Shown one piece after another: positions 48,390 to 59,599 of a stretch of 64,000 nucleotides of DNA. Position 1 is the stretch's first letter; each line of letters starts with the position of its first letter. This DNA is from Prostheceraeus crozeri (taxonomy: Eukaryota > Platyhelminthes > Polycladida > Euryleptidae). The notes beneath the pieces are model-generated. The model was not told where the DNA came from and did no database searches. It worked only from the letters and a program-made list of their open reading frames with translations. The DNA lies in the NCBI GenBank assembly GCA_907163375.1, contig CAJQUW010006378.1, positions 248,001 to 312,000 of the forward strand, written 5' to 3'. A program made the position numbers and the translations under genes.

Positions 48390-49110
48390 AGATAAATTGC
48401 ATTGTCTACGTGTTTGGGTCAAGAGATGACTTCCCCCAATACTGATGGTTACGGCTAGAACTAGTCTCGAGGAGCAAGAAGATCAGTTTTCCATTGATTC
48501 CAAACGTAATGTAATTTCAAGGCTGAATTCCACGAGCCGGAAGATTGACACCATATTAACAGACAGTCAGCAAATTTAGATCGTGAAGAATCGAGCGGTG
48601 TCAATAACAGTTCCCTTTGACGAATTTGTCAATACGAGTAATTGAATTAAAGTTCGTACTTTTCACTTGACAGACCTGCAATCTGACCGTTGACGTTCGT
48701 GGGTTCTCTGATAAGAGCTGCCAAAGACAGTGGAATGCCACTGTGGAGAGCTGCCACTGCAATGCGCGCTTGGCCAATTACATAAATCAAAGAGAGATGA
48801 ATATCTATGTCAATTTCTATTGTTTTCTACCATTCATTGCAAACAATGGTTGAGATAGGATTATCTCCATTGTAGACTAACCCACAAGCAAATGAATCTA
48901 TCATTACGTGATTTACCTATAATGGACAATCCTATCCAGCCATTGTATGCAATGGTAGCAAGCGATAGAGATGTTTGTTTCTCCTTGGCTTATGTGATAG
49001 GTTAAGCGTGCGCATTGCAGAAGCAGCTCTCATCAGAGAACCCACGAACTTCAACTGTCAGATTGCAGGCAGGACTGTCAAGTGAAAACTATTTATCTTT
49101 AAGGGCTGTT
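48390..49110. repeat. Dispersed repeat, copy B, with inverted second arm
   Basis: The part 48390-48905 matches copy A at 53-530. The part from about 48920 to 49095 then runs back as the reverse complement of about 48650-48890, with GTTCGTGGGTTCTCTGAT near 48693 and its inverse near 49035. The family therefore ends in a long inverted repeat, suggesting a MITE or fold-back element of which copy A keeps only one arm. Confidence 0.65.
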
Positions 49111-49762
49111 TCACACATGCAACTTTTTGCAGCGCGATTGTTGCTAGAATTTGGAATTGGCCTTTCACATCGGACTTCGATTTCTGCGACTGTCAATCAT
49201 CGGACAAACCATTTCGATCTCTCGATTTCATGAGACATAGAAAGTGGATGTGTCTTAGCCTATTGGAGATGGGCATGAACCAAAATTACTCTGAAGGCAG
49301 GCTTCAGTTGTGTTTTATCTTGCTTGCATCCAAATCAGTAGGAAATTTGCTATCATAATATCTAAAATTTATTACATAGTCTATTATTATTAATAGTCTA
49401 TAATTATTTATTACTGTAATATTCAAAATTAACATAAAACATTCATATTTCAGCAATTTTGTCTCTCCATCTACTCTGTATAACAGACATGTAAGCTCAT
49501 TTGGTAGACATAGAAATCTCAGCAATCTATTCAATCAGTTCATCGATAAAAGTGGTTGATTGCGTCATCTATTCACAGCACAAGTCAAAAAATTTTCAAG
49601 AAGCGACCACTTTCATCATAGAAATAAGAACAGTAGCAACTTTCATAATCTACTGCATCTATTGTCAATATCCGCTGCTTTTGCAAGTGTTCCTGACTAG
49701 TCAATCAATAAAGCATAGTGCATGGGCAGGGGCCTCTGGGAGTCTTGCATGTTATGAAAATA

Positions 49763-50652
49763 ATTCCCTCCTTGGTGGAAGCCATGCGAGTCATCAACTC
49801 TTCATATTCTGGCAATCATTTTGGTGTGTGAATCACCAAAACCGAGTACTGACGGCTGAGAACGAAGACAAAATGTAAATTGGTGACATTGACTGACTTC
49901 AGTCATCGTCTATTGCACGCGCATAGAAGGCACTATTGTTTGACGTATGCGAAGGTCAATAACCTCAACACTTTCGAACTTCAAATATATTATTTGTGAT
50001 AGAATCGGTTCTACTGAACGAAATTGAGCAATTCGGAACGCGCTTTAATCACCTTAATATGCTGCACTCAGAGATGTTCTCAGACTGACGCTACATGTGT
50101 ATGTTCTAGATCGTTAGTAGGTCAAAACTCAAAATCGCACTATTTCCAGAAGAATTCTTGAAATTATTTATCCGCTTTTAAAACGCGCGACATGTGTGAA
50201 AGACTCCATAGGCTGTAATGTTACCCTGGCATCCGCGCGACTGCTATTATCTTCTATGGGCATAGCTTTTCAATTGTCTCTGTTGGCTATTTTTCGAAGG
50301 AAAGATGATTGCGAAGACAAGAATTTCTCTCCATGGTGCACGTCATAAGCGCCATCAACTTCTTCATACTCTGGGGATCAGTTTGGTGTGTGGATCACCA
50401 GAATCTGACCACTGACGGCTGAGAACGAGGTCAAAATGCAAATTGGTGACAATGACTGACTTCAGTCATTGTCGTTTACACGAGCATTGGCTACAGTATT
50501 GATTGATTTACACGAAGTTCGAGAACCTCAACACTTTGGAAATCAAAGATTTTATTCCAGATAGAATCGGTTCTACTTGACGAAAGTCAACACTTCGGAA
50601 TACATTTTAATCGCTATATCATGCTGAACTCAGAAATGTTCTCAGTTTGAGA
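49763..50652 (+). repeat. Diverged direct duplication (two ~330-bp copies)
   Basis: Segments 49763-50090 and 50325-50652 align throughout at a spacing of 562 bases. Shared words include GACGGCTGAGAACGA, AATTGGTGACA, GACTGACTTCAGTCAT, AACCTCAACACTTT and ATAGAATCGGTTCTACT. Frames are not conserved between the copies, so this is probably non-coding repeat DNA. Confidence 0.75.
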
Positions 50653-53340
50653 TGATATTAATGATCATATATATTCCTCTCCACATGGTGCCTCATGCTT
50701 AGATTTTTGTATCATTTCCCTCTGCTCGGGCTCATGCCAACAGTCACTCTTTAAGCTTCAGTAATTTCAATTCCTTGATAAGAAGTATATAACTTTCATG
50801 TATTATCCGCATATGCGATGCGGGAATATCGAAATATCATTGCGCCATGTAGAGCTCTGAAGAAAGGCAGTCTCCAGCAGCGATGTAGCGGATCATCGGA
50901 TAATTTGGTTTCATATTTTACTCCTGGTCACCGGCTTCACCCGGTCAAGTGCAAGAAATAGGCAACCCGGTCTAGTAAAATGGAAGAGCAACGTATGAAT
51001 GAATACGAGTATGTTTGTCCATTGTTTGTCATAATCAATTCCAAACTTTGGTTTGAGACAACATCCACATAATAGGTCAACTGAAAATCATTTATTTTGG
51101 ATTCATTGGACAGTCATACAAATAGACCTACTTGTAACTGTATAGAGTATTATTCATCCCACCACAGGCTTATCGCTCATCTTAACGGTAGTTCCTACAG
51201 AGAATGTGGAAATTATGACTAGATTTTCAAAAAGCAATCTTGTAGAAGGTGTGAGAAATCTGTTGACTACTGATGCACTTCACGCACGAAGCAATAAAAA
51301 ATGATCGGTCGAAATAATGAAGAATATAGAAATGTATAATGATGAAGATAAGATATGAAAAACAAGTAATCAATGATACGCAAGTGTTTTGTGACATAAG
51401 AATTACTAACCCCCATTCTTTATCATGTCTCAAAATAATTTGCAGTATTACAGTATGAATGAGAAAGGAAACTTAAGTATGAAAGTAAAGCAACAGAAGC
51501 AGAGAACTCGTCTTTTAACCCATTGATATTTGCCTCAATATCAGGATCAGGAGGCTCCCAGTCAAGCATTTTCTTAAAGCGCATTGCTTCTCTAATTCCG
51601 ATGAAATTTAATGATAGATGTGTTGATGTCCTAGGTCATCTAAGGACAAAAATTCCATTCGCAATATACAGTATTTAATGAAAAGCCGCTTGCTGGGTCT
51701 TCGGGAATAGAGTGGGCAAGAAACAAATGAACTTTCGCTATCCCAAATTCTGTTCAATTTGATTCCTTCATATAGTTGTCATTGACAGTATTATCTGTAC
51801 GTAATATTAACTTTCAAACTTACCTTTATTTTAGTATTCATCCATCTTGGTTGCTGTATTCGATCATCGCTCAACTTGCTACCATTGTATACATTTTTGT
51901 AAAATGTAATGTGCATATATTTCTAAATATATAGAGATTATTATGATATGCATTTATCAAACATAGCAATCTCGACTGCCTTGCAATATGTCACATAACC
52001 TATAGCTTGCTTAATGCCGCATGTAGGCCTACTGTCCAGACTAAAACTACACCAATAATGGAACTGAAAACTCAAATTACAGAAATGTGTATTTCGGAGC
52101 AACGGGTCATGAATACGCGACCTTGACTCTATTGTTGATCTCCAACAATTCAGGGCGACATTTTATGCATGTAGGCCTAATTGTTTCTAGCTGTTTTTAA
52201 AGCCTATTTAACGAAAATATTCACGTAGGTCTGTACACACTTCAACGAAATTAATCAAGTTGCAAAGTATGGTTATGTCATAAGATTGCCAATTGGCTGC
52301 TTTGCAATTCTACATTTAATTTTTTCTACGAAATTTTAGCACTGCCAATATATAAACTTCTTTTTAATAAAGATTTCTTAAAACTGCGGATAAATTCCTT
52401 CACGTATATCTTTTAAACAATATTTCTTCTGTAGAAATTTCAATGAATTAGTGGATCTTCACATCACTGTGGAGTGAAATGTTGTGCTATCGATTCCAGA
52501 GAGGGCTCGATGACATTACTGTGACCGGCTTTTTCAACTATAGAAGGCTATTTCACTTCATATAAATGTAGGCCTTATGATGAGTTTACCATCTAAATGC
52601 ATATGTCATAAGTGAACTAATGCAACTGAACTTTAAAATACTTTCATCTAACTTGAGGGACGCAAGTTGATATGAATAGGATTTGGTATAAATCCGCTCC
52701 TTTCAATTTGCTGTGGCGACAACTATTTGTGAATTATTTGAGATCTTAAGGATGGTATTAAGGAAAAATAGGATTATTGCAAAACCTTCATATTGAACAC
52801 TGAAAGTTTCATCTCACCTGGATTTTGCGACATGGATTGTATTCTGCTAACTAGAATCTCCCTGGGACGATGTGAACAAAGTACAGTTAAACACAAATCA
52901 GCGTAGATTTGTGCATTACATTCAAGCATGTGAGCATTTAAGGTCTCATCTTGTTACAAATAGAAAATTGCACCAGAAAATTGCATGTATATATCAAAGA
53001 AATTTCTTGCTGGCAATGCTATCATATGCACTACACATGTAGGAGTACAGAATAGATTTGTCAAAATGACGTCTTCTGCACAAACAGACAAGGCACGAAC
53101 AGCACGCATGATAAGTCTGCTGTCTTGTAGAAAATGTGCATTTAATGAATGAGAATACAAAGTAGTGAATGAGAAGATCACTGCTAGACTCTCCACTCAA
53201 CCATACACGTGAAAGTAGTAACTCAATGGTAATTTACAATAATGTACTGTGATTCTCAAGATCTGAGAGAGCTGGGTTAATCACTATCATCTTATAGTTA
53301 TATGCATGCTGGCAGAGAATTTGCTCCTTTATTGTCCATA
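50653..53340. other. Intergenic DNA, nothing recognised
   Basis: No supported genes. Two TAGGCCTA-like words at 52023 and 52172 add to the compositional impression of echinoderm or hemichordate DNA. Confidence 0.4.
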
Positions 53341-53344
53341 TCAA

Positions 53345-54490
53345 TGATGGAACCGGTTTACCGGTACGGGTACATTTTGCCAAATAACCAATAGACATGC
53401 ACATTGTCGTACAATCAGTCATTCGATGATGATTGAATATTCCGTAAAAGAAACCAAGAGGATATAGGCCCCTATGTCATGAATAATATAATTATATTTC
53501 AGAATCAATGAAATTGAAAGTCAATAATTTAGCTTTTGCTTTCATCATTATTGATTCTAAAGATTTCAATTTCAGATCTCGGCCAATCTTTGCAAATGTA
53601 TATAACAAAGTGTTTGAATATATGCACAAATAACTATAACAAAAATAAATTTTGAAAAAAGCTTAGAAAATTCTTGTCATTTCGGAAAATAAAGATAAAG
53701 AGTGTCCTGTTTCAAGTGATGGAGAAGATGGGCATGGGGAAATTGAACCTCAAATTATGAGGATAAAGAATGACCCCTTTGCTCATTTTCGTAAATCTGA
53801 AATCACTAAATAAGCATCCAAATCAGGTAAACCTGACCGAGAGAGGGAGTGGCAAATGCATCCTCAGGGAAATGATAACGAATATTTGGTCTCTAGGGAC
53901 AAAAATCCCCTGCAATTTTTGAAGGCAAGTCAAAAGTTATACTCGGTTCAATGCCGAGTCGCACACAAAGTAATGGTGATTCAAGCGTCAAGCTCGCAAA
54001 GTGATCGAGTTTTCAGTGATGCATGGTTGACTTTCACAACTCCTCGAAACTGTTTGAAATCAAACCATCTAGGGGAGTTTCGTCTCCGACAGTAGTTCTT
54101 TAGAAGCAGGATTATCGTAGTTTCACATTTAGATTTTTTACGATCTTTGAATAAATTGAAGATCAGTCCAATGTTCCATTTTCCAAATATGTAATATTGA
54201 TGCATGTATAGGGAGGAATTATGATCGAAGAAATTTTCATGTTTTGGTGTTTGCGATCTAATTTTCACAAATAAGCTCTTAATAATTAATTTTCCAATAT
54301 TAAGTTGAATAAAATTATAGCAATGGTTCTATTGCAGCAACTAGCACCAAATAACACCGATACATGTAAGTTATCATTTTATTCAAACAACTGAGGGACA
54401 TGTAGTTTCAATGCATGCACCTGGCAAAATTTGCCGGTAGCAGTACCGGTTTCCGTACCATTTAAGACCACCGGTAGAATGGCACCGGTG
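53345..54490. mobile_element. hAT transposon remnant
   Basis: The imperfect ends face each other: left GGAACCGGTTTACCGG...ATTTTGCC (53348-53382) and right, reversed, AAACCGGTACTGCTACCGG...ATTTTGCCA (about 54456-54420). Between them is a hAT transposase C-terminal fragment. CCGGT words repeat outside the right end. Target duplications were not identified. Confidence 0.55.
53856..54095 (+). pseudogene. hAT transposase C-terminal dimerisation domain fragment
   Basis: A 79-codon frame with DKNPLQFLKASQKLY, then RVAHKVMVIQASSSQSDRVF, then NCLKSNHLGEF. This is the hATC dimerisation region, whose hallmark is close to ASSAASERVFS. The catalytic core upstream is decayed with frame disruptions. It is a remnant of the surrounding hAT element. 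Confidence 0.7.
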
Positions 54491-55011
54491 CCGGTAACGA
54501 AAAATGCAATCAGTTCCATCTCTGGTCCACATCTCTTGTTTTTCGTATGTGGCTCAGAGATCGTCTGTAATCCACGTGGACAAAAAATTGGATTTTTTGA
54601 CTCCCCCTTTTCCCCTTGATGAAAATAATTCATTGACACTGGCCCACAGTCCCCTCCCCCTCCCCTTAGGACAGTGGGCAGTTACTGATATTCATTGTGG
54701 ATGTGCATTCAACTTTGCTAATCTGCATTAACGGGCCAACAGCGTAGATGCAGTGCTAAACTATATTCCTCGTGATCATTTGATAATCCGGCTTACAGTA
54801 TTGGGCTGTCTTTCGACTTCTCTTCATGAATATAGGCCGGTTGTTTATGTCATAGGATAAGTATCTTCTAAGTTAAACACACAGGACACAACAAAAAGGC
54901 AGGCCTATTTTGACAAAACATGTATGTATCTTATGAATCTTGTCCATGAATCTAAGTAGGCATGAAGTTATGCATGAATTTTATCTATACATTTCATTTT
55001 GAAAGAGATCA
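54491..55011. other. Intergenic DNA
   Basis: Contains a C-rich stretch near 54605-54670 and otherwise nothing recognised. Confidence 0.4.
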
Positions 55012-55019
55012 ATCTAGAG

Positions 55020-55510
55020 CAGGGATTCCCAGCCTGGGGTACGCGAAGGAATTTTGAGGGGTACGCAGAATATGGGAGACTTATTATAATTCAATTTTAC
55101 TTTCATTACTTTCCTGTTCATGGGTCAGTTGAACTGTTAAATTTGTGCGCATTCCGCATTGGATTGTCATCATCTGCCCTTGAAGCAGCCGTTGCCAATT
55201 AGCGACCACCAACTCGACCCCAACCACATACTTATATGAATCCGGATTCTCCACCATAGTAATGATTAAAAGCAAACATAGAGCTTGTTTGATGTTTGAG
55301 CATGGCTTTCGCTGCGCTTGTCAGTTACGCCTACCTAAATTTTTGTGTTATTTAACTGCGAATTTCGCATAGTTATGCGCGTAATTAAATTTTTAATTGT
55401 GAATGAATTCTTACTATTTTTCATTTGTCAATTGATGGTACTCGGAATAATGAAAATTCGTATGAATTTGTACTTTGGGGTACGCAGCATGAAAAGGTTG
55501 GGAACCCCTG
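55020..55510. mobile_element. hAT MITE with 8-bp target duplication
   Basis: The ends are CAGGGATTCCCAGCCTGGGG and, reversed from the right, CAGGGGTTCCCAACCTTTTC, both followed by GTACGC words. This is the CAGGGGTTCCCAACC terminus known from Charlie-type hAT elements. A perfect duplication, ATCTAGAG, flanks it at 55012-55019 and 55511-55518. The 491-bp element has no transposase. Confidence 0.9.
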
Positions 55511-55518
55511 ATCTAGAG

Positions 55519-55697
55519 GATATTCGATGTCATGCATTACGCTATCAATAAATCACGGTCGTCTAGATGACATATAGGCCCTACCATTTTTCAGGTACCT
55601 ACTTTGCGGTATTCTTAAATCTCAAACCAGACATTGATCAAGATTTAAATCATCATTGCAAAGAATATATTTATGGTAGAAATGCATGACATATAAC
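55519..55697. other. Short flank left of giant element 2
   Basis: No gene seen. The last six bases, TATAAC (55692-55697), are the predicted target duplication of giant element 2. Confidence 0.4.
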
Positions 55698-57275
55698 AGT
55701 AGTAATAAAACGGCGAACACTCGACCGGCGCCCCCCCCCCTCTGGAACGGCAGAGTGTCGTGGTCGGCCGCCGTGGTGCTTCGGGTCTGACTCCCCCCTC
55801 TGGAACGCCAGAGTGTCGTGGTGGACTTGGGCGACCGCCAGGATTTGTCTTGAGGCTATAGTGTGTGATGTTTTTCGTGCAATCTGCTGAATGTTGGGTT
55901 GTAAAATGGGCTGTTTCGAGTGGAAGGAGTGCTCGGATGTGAAAACGGAGGCCAGATTCGGATTCAGCGTGAAATTCTGCATCGGTATGGTGAATTTGAA
56001 CGCAATCGGAGAGAAAAATTTTCGCTGACGTCCCCCCCCCCTCTGGAGAGCTCGCTTCGATCTTGGCTTCCAGTGGACGGATTTTGTCGTGCAATAGCTC
56101 GTTTGAAAGCTAAGAGTGAGACAAATTCACTGAAAGAATCGGCTTGTTCATATCTGTCTTCGTTTAGATGTGAGACGCCATTTAAGATTTTGGGAGATTG
56201 GCGAAAAACGACTGAGTTAGAATTTGGGACGTTTTGGGCTGTAGCGTCAAAACGAAGCATTGGATGGGAAGACGGATCTCAGATTTGGAATCAGCATCAA
56301 ATTCTCTATCTGAATGGTGAGTTTCAAGTCAATCGGAGAGAAAAAATTTTCAACATTTTTCGAAAAAACGACAGAGTTAGAATTTGGGACGTTTTGGTGT
56401 GTAGCGCCAAAACGAACCATCGGATGAGAAAACGTAGGCCAGATTCGGATTCAGCGTGAAATTCTGCATCGGTATGGTGAATTTGAACGCAATCGGAGAG
56501 AAAAACTTTCGCTGACCCCCCCCCCTCTGGAGAGCTCGCTTCGATCTTGGCTTCTAGTGGACGGATTTTGTCGTGCAATAGCTCGTTTGAAAGCTAAGAG
56601 TGAGACAAATTCACTGAAAGAATCGACTTGTTCATATCTGTCTTCGTTTAGATGTGAGACGCCATTTAAGATTTTGGGACATTGGCGAAAAACGACAGAG
56701 TTAGAATTTGGGACGTTTTGGGCTGTAGCTTCAAAACGAAGCATCGGATTGGAAAACGGATTTCAGATTTGGAATCAGCATCAAATTCTCTATCTGTATG
56801 GTGAGTTTCAAGTCAATCGGAGAGAAAAATTTTCGCTGACCCCCCCCTCTGGAGAGCTAGCTTCGATCTTGGCTTCCAGTGGACGGATTTTGTCGTGCAA
56901 TAGCTCGTTTGAAAGCTAAGAGTGAGACAAATTCACTGAAAGAATCGGCTTGTTCATATCTGTCTTCGTTTAGATGTGAGACGCCATTTAAGATTTTGGG
57001 AGATTGGCAAAAAACGACAGAGTTAGAATTTGGGACGTTTTGGTGTGTAGCGCCAAAACGAACCATCGGATGAGAAAACGGAGGCCAGATTCGGATTCAG
57101 CGTGAAATTTTGCATCGGTATGGTGAATTTGAACGAAATCGGAGAGAAAAACTTTTGCTGACCCCCCCCTCGGGAGAGCTCGCTTCGATCTTGGCTTCCA
57201 GTGGACGGATTTTGTCGTGCAATAGCTCGTTTGAAAGCTAAGAGTGAGACAAATTCACTGAAAGAATCGGCTCCA
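55698..57275 (+). repeat. C-run subterminal tandem repeats of element 2
   Basis: Two terminal copies of CCCCCCTCTGGAACGSCAGAG lie at about 55735-55815. Units of about 161 or 322 bases follow, with the phase marker GATGRGAAAACGGA at 55936, 56262, 56423, 56746 and 57068. Most units carry a run of 7 to 10 C followed by TCTGGAGAGCTCGCTTCG. The frames read through these units are repeats, not genes. Confidence 0.85.
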
Positions 57276-58384
57276 TCGCTATTCGTGAGTGTCGTTAGAA
57301 AGTGTATCATGGTTTGTAAAAGTTTTACTGCAACACAGGTTGATGTATAGTTAGAAAAGTTTGATCATCAACGTTGTATTCGTAAGTCTAGTCAGAAACT
57401 TTATCATGTTGTACAAAAGTTTTATTATAACACAGGATGATGTATAGTTAGAAATTTTGATCATCAACGTTTTATTTGTAAGTCTAGTCAGAAAGTGTAT
57501 CATGGTTTGCAAAGTTAGTGTAGTCAAATAATTTTACTGTGACACCCGTTTGAGAAAGTAAAGTCTGATCATCGAAGTTGTATTCGTGAGTGTCGTTAGA
57601 AAGTGTATCATGGTTTGTAAAAGTTTTACTGCAACACAGGTTGATCTATAGTTAGAAAAGTTTGATCATGACGTTTTATGAAACACACATGTCATGAAAT
57701 GTAAGCGTTAGTGTAGTCAAATAATTTACCGCGACGCACGTTTGTGAAAATAAAGTTTGATCATTGACGTTATATGACTGACCGAACTCATCACAGCACT
57801 AGAAAGTTTTAGAAGGTTTTACTGCACAGTGTAGATTGTCTTGTAACTTACTTTCACAGTGTTAGAAAGTTTTATTGGAGACAGTTGCCAAATGTTTCCC
57901 TATTAGAAATTCAAACTTCATGACTGTTAGATTAGCTTCATCAGGTTTAGTAAAAGCAGTTTTCTACTGCAGTAAGACTGCGAGTTTAGAATGTTATATG
58001 AAAACAGTGTTCATCACAGCGCTAGAAAGTTTTACTGCGCTGTGTAGATTGTTTCACACAAGGTCTTATAGTCAGCGTTGAATGTTTTATAAAACCAGAT
58101 GTTGTCACACACGTTGAGTGTATGAGAGCTAGTTCCATGACATTGAATCGCATGGATTGTAAAGTTCATAATCCAAGGCTAGGCTCCTCTACGGTTGGAT
58201 TTAGGGTTTTATATTACATGCGTTAACCGTTCGTGTAGAATATGTGAAGCACATGTTCGCTTAAATGCAAATGTTGAAATAAGTTTGTAAGAAGTCTTTG
58301 ACAGGTTGTTGTGAAACGTAGCGAACGTTGAAGAAATGTTTCTGCAGTCACACTCGTTAGCGTGCCAGCTTTACTAAATGTGTT
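57276..58384 (+). repeat. Outer array and inner arm of element 2
   Basis: 57290-57710 holds about four of the ~115-bp units, with GTTGATGTATAGTTAGAAA and GTATCATGGTTTG. 57721-58384 is about nine-tenths identical to 28703-29580 of element 1 and lacks a block of about 220 bases present there (near 29020-29260). The match ends at CTTTACTAAATGTGTT. Confidence 0.8.
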
Positions 58385-58411
58385 CTATTCTCCAATGAGG
58401 ATTGTTGTCTA

Positions 58412-58699
58412 ATGAGAATCAAGCCTTCCACAGTGAGAATCATTCCATCGTTGAATCGTACAAGTGACGGACGCACATTCTCTCTTTGGGATATCATTTT
58501 CAAAGTGAATGGGCTATGTTATGGTCAGCACAAGGATAACAAAATAGCCTCTCTCTCGATATACACTGAATCCATCCCATATATTCCAAAGCCACCCAAC
58601 GTAGATGACATTATTGACTTCCTTAACGGGGGTGGTACGAAGCGCAAGTCGGACAATAATGCTACCTCCAAACGCAAGTCAAGGAAAGAGAATTGCTAA
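58412..58699 (+). CDS. Cargo frame of giant element 2, basic C terminus
   Basis: A 95-codon frame beginning MRIKPSTVRIIPSLNRTSDG. The N-terminal two thirds are mixed hydrophobic and polar (TFSLWDIIFKVNGLCYG). The end is strongly basic, with two KRKS repeats resembling a nuclear localisation signal. It occupies the place where element 1 has its SUMO-motif gene. The family is not recognised. Confidence 0.4.
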   Translation: MRIKPSTVRIIPSLNRTSDGRTFSLWDIIFKVNGLCYGQHKDNKIASLSIYTESIPYIPKPPNVDDIIDFLNGGGTKRKSDNNATSKRKSRKENC

Positions 58700-58859
58700 T
58701 CTTTTCCTAACTCTACCCTATGACAATTCGCTTATGTGCTTTGAGTGTCGTGGACGTGGTCTTATTAGATACATTTTACTTCTTCGTTGCCATCATATCA
58801 TTTGTGTATTTTGTCGTGAAAAGCACCGATGTAATTCTTCATTTTGTGATATGTTATAG
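58605..58859 (+). CDS. RING-like zinc-binding frame in giant element 2
   Basis: An 84-codon frame overlapping the previous one in another phase. Its C-terminal half holds CFECRGRG, then LLRCHHIICVFC, then HRCNSSFC. This C-x2-C ... C-x-H-x2-C-x2-C pattern is RING-finger-like, though short. The first ~35 codons lie over the previous frame and may not be coding. A ubiquitin or SUMO ligase role is only suggested by the pattern. Confidence 0.45.
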   Translation: MTLLTSLTGVVRSASRTIMLPPNASQGKRIANLFLTLPYDNSLMCFECRGRGLIRYILLLRCHHIICVFCREKHRCNSSFCDML

Positions 58860-58894
58860 ATCGTTTCCTTAGATGTGTAATTTCCGTTTTAGGC

Positions 58895-59525
58895 TTCTAT
58901 CATCATTTTTATGGATTGTGAGGGTGAACCTGTACAGGAGCTCAGTGCTATTGCTATGAACAATTGGACATAACAGATTGTTAGTGTCTATCATCAACAT
59001 GCAAACTGTGATCCCAATGTTGATCAATGGGCGAGAAAACACATTCATGGACTTAATCTGAAATATTTGCAAGACTATGGCTTTTCTTGTGAGACTGCTC
59101 TTCTTATTGACTTTAAACGATGGTTAGCTGCTTTCAATGTTATACGCATCTTTTGTAATAATCCTGGTAAGGAGAGGAAAGTATTTCCCAATCTAGTCAT
59201 TAATGATATTTTGCTCCCACCTTGGGATAGTAGAGTGAATCAACACTATCATGAAGTCACGAAACGTTTTAAGGATTTGTGTGTTCCCATTTGTCTGTTC
59301 GTTGTAGTAGCTACGTTCATAACCATTGCTTCTTTCCTCCTTACCTCAACACTGCCAAAGTCCTGTATGGTTATCATTGCTCGCTATATGACAGTTACCA
59401 GCTGTATCTATTTTATCTCTTTCAAACCATTGATTTGTAATGCATGCTTGTTACAGTTATTCAATAAATGTTATTATGCGAAGAGTTGTTGTTACCATGC
59501 AACGGATGGGTTAGATGAAGGGTGA
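58895..59525 (+). pseudogene. DnaQ-like (DEDD) exonuclease reading in giant element 2
   Basis: Just after a pyrimidine-rich TTTCCGTTTTAG acceptor-like site, the sequence encodes a hydrophobic strand followed by MDCEGEPVQELSAI (58911 on), the DxE motif of DnaQ-type 3'-5' exonucleases. Later the open part at 59067-59525 follows a HIHGLN motif with an arrangement usual for the family, then FKRWLAAFNVIRIF. The C-terminal third is hydrophobic and Cys-rich and may not belong to the domain. It looks broken about once. The assignment rests on motif order only. Confidence 0.45.
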
Positions 59526-59599
59526 TCATATCTTTTTCAAATGACTGTGGAACATTGATTTCCATGATGAAGATTTAAACAGTTAGATTCGATGACGAA

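Noticed and set aside
49103-50202. Possible transposon with TTTCACACATG at both ends around the direct duplication
   Set aside because: Only an 11-base match in inverted orientation was seen, with no duplication of the target.
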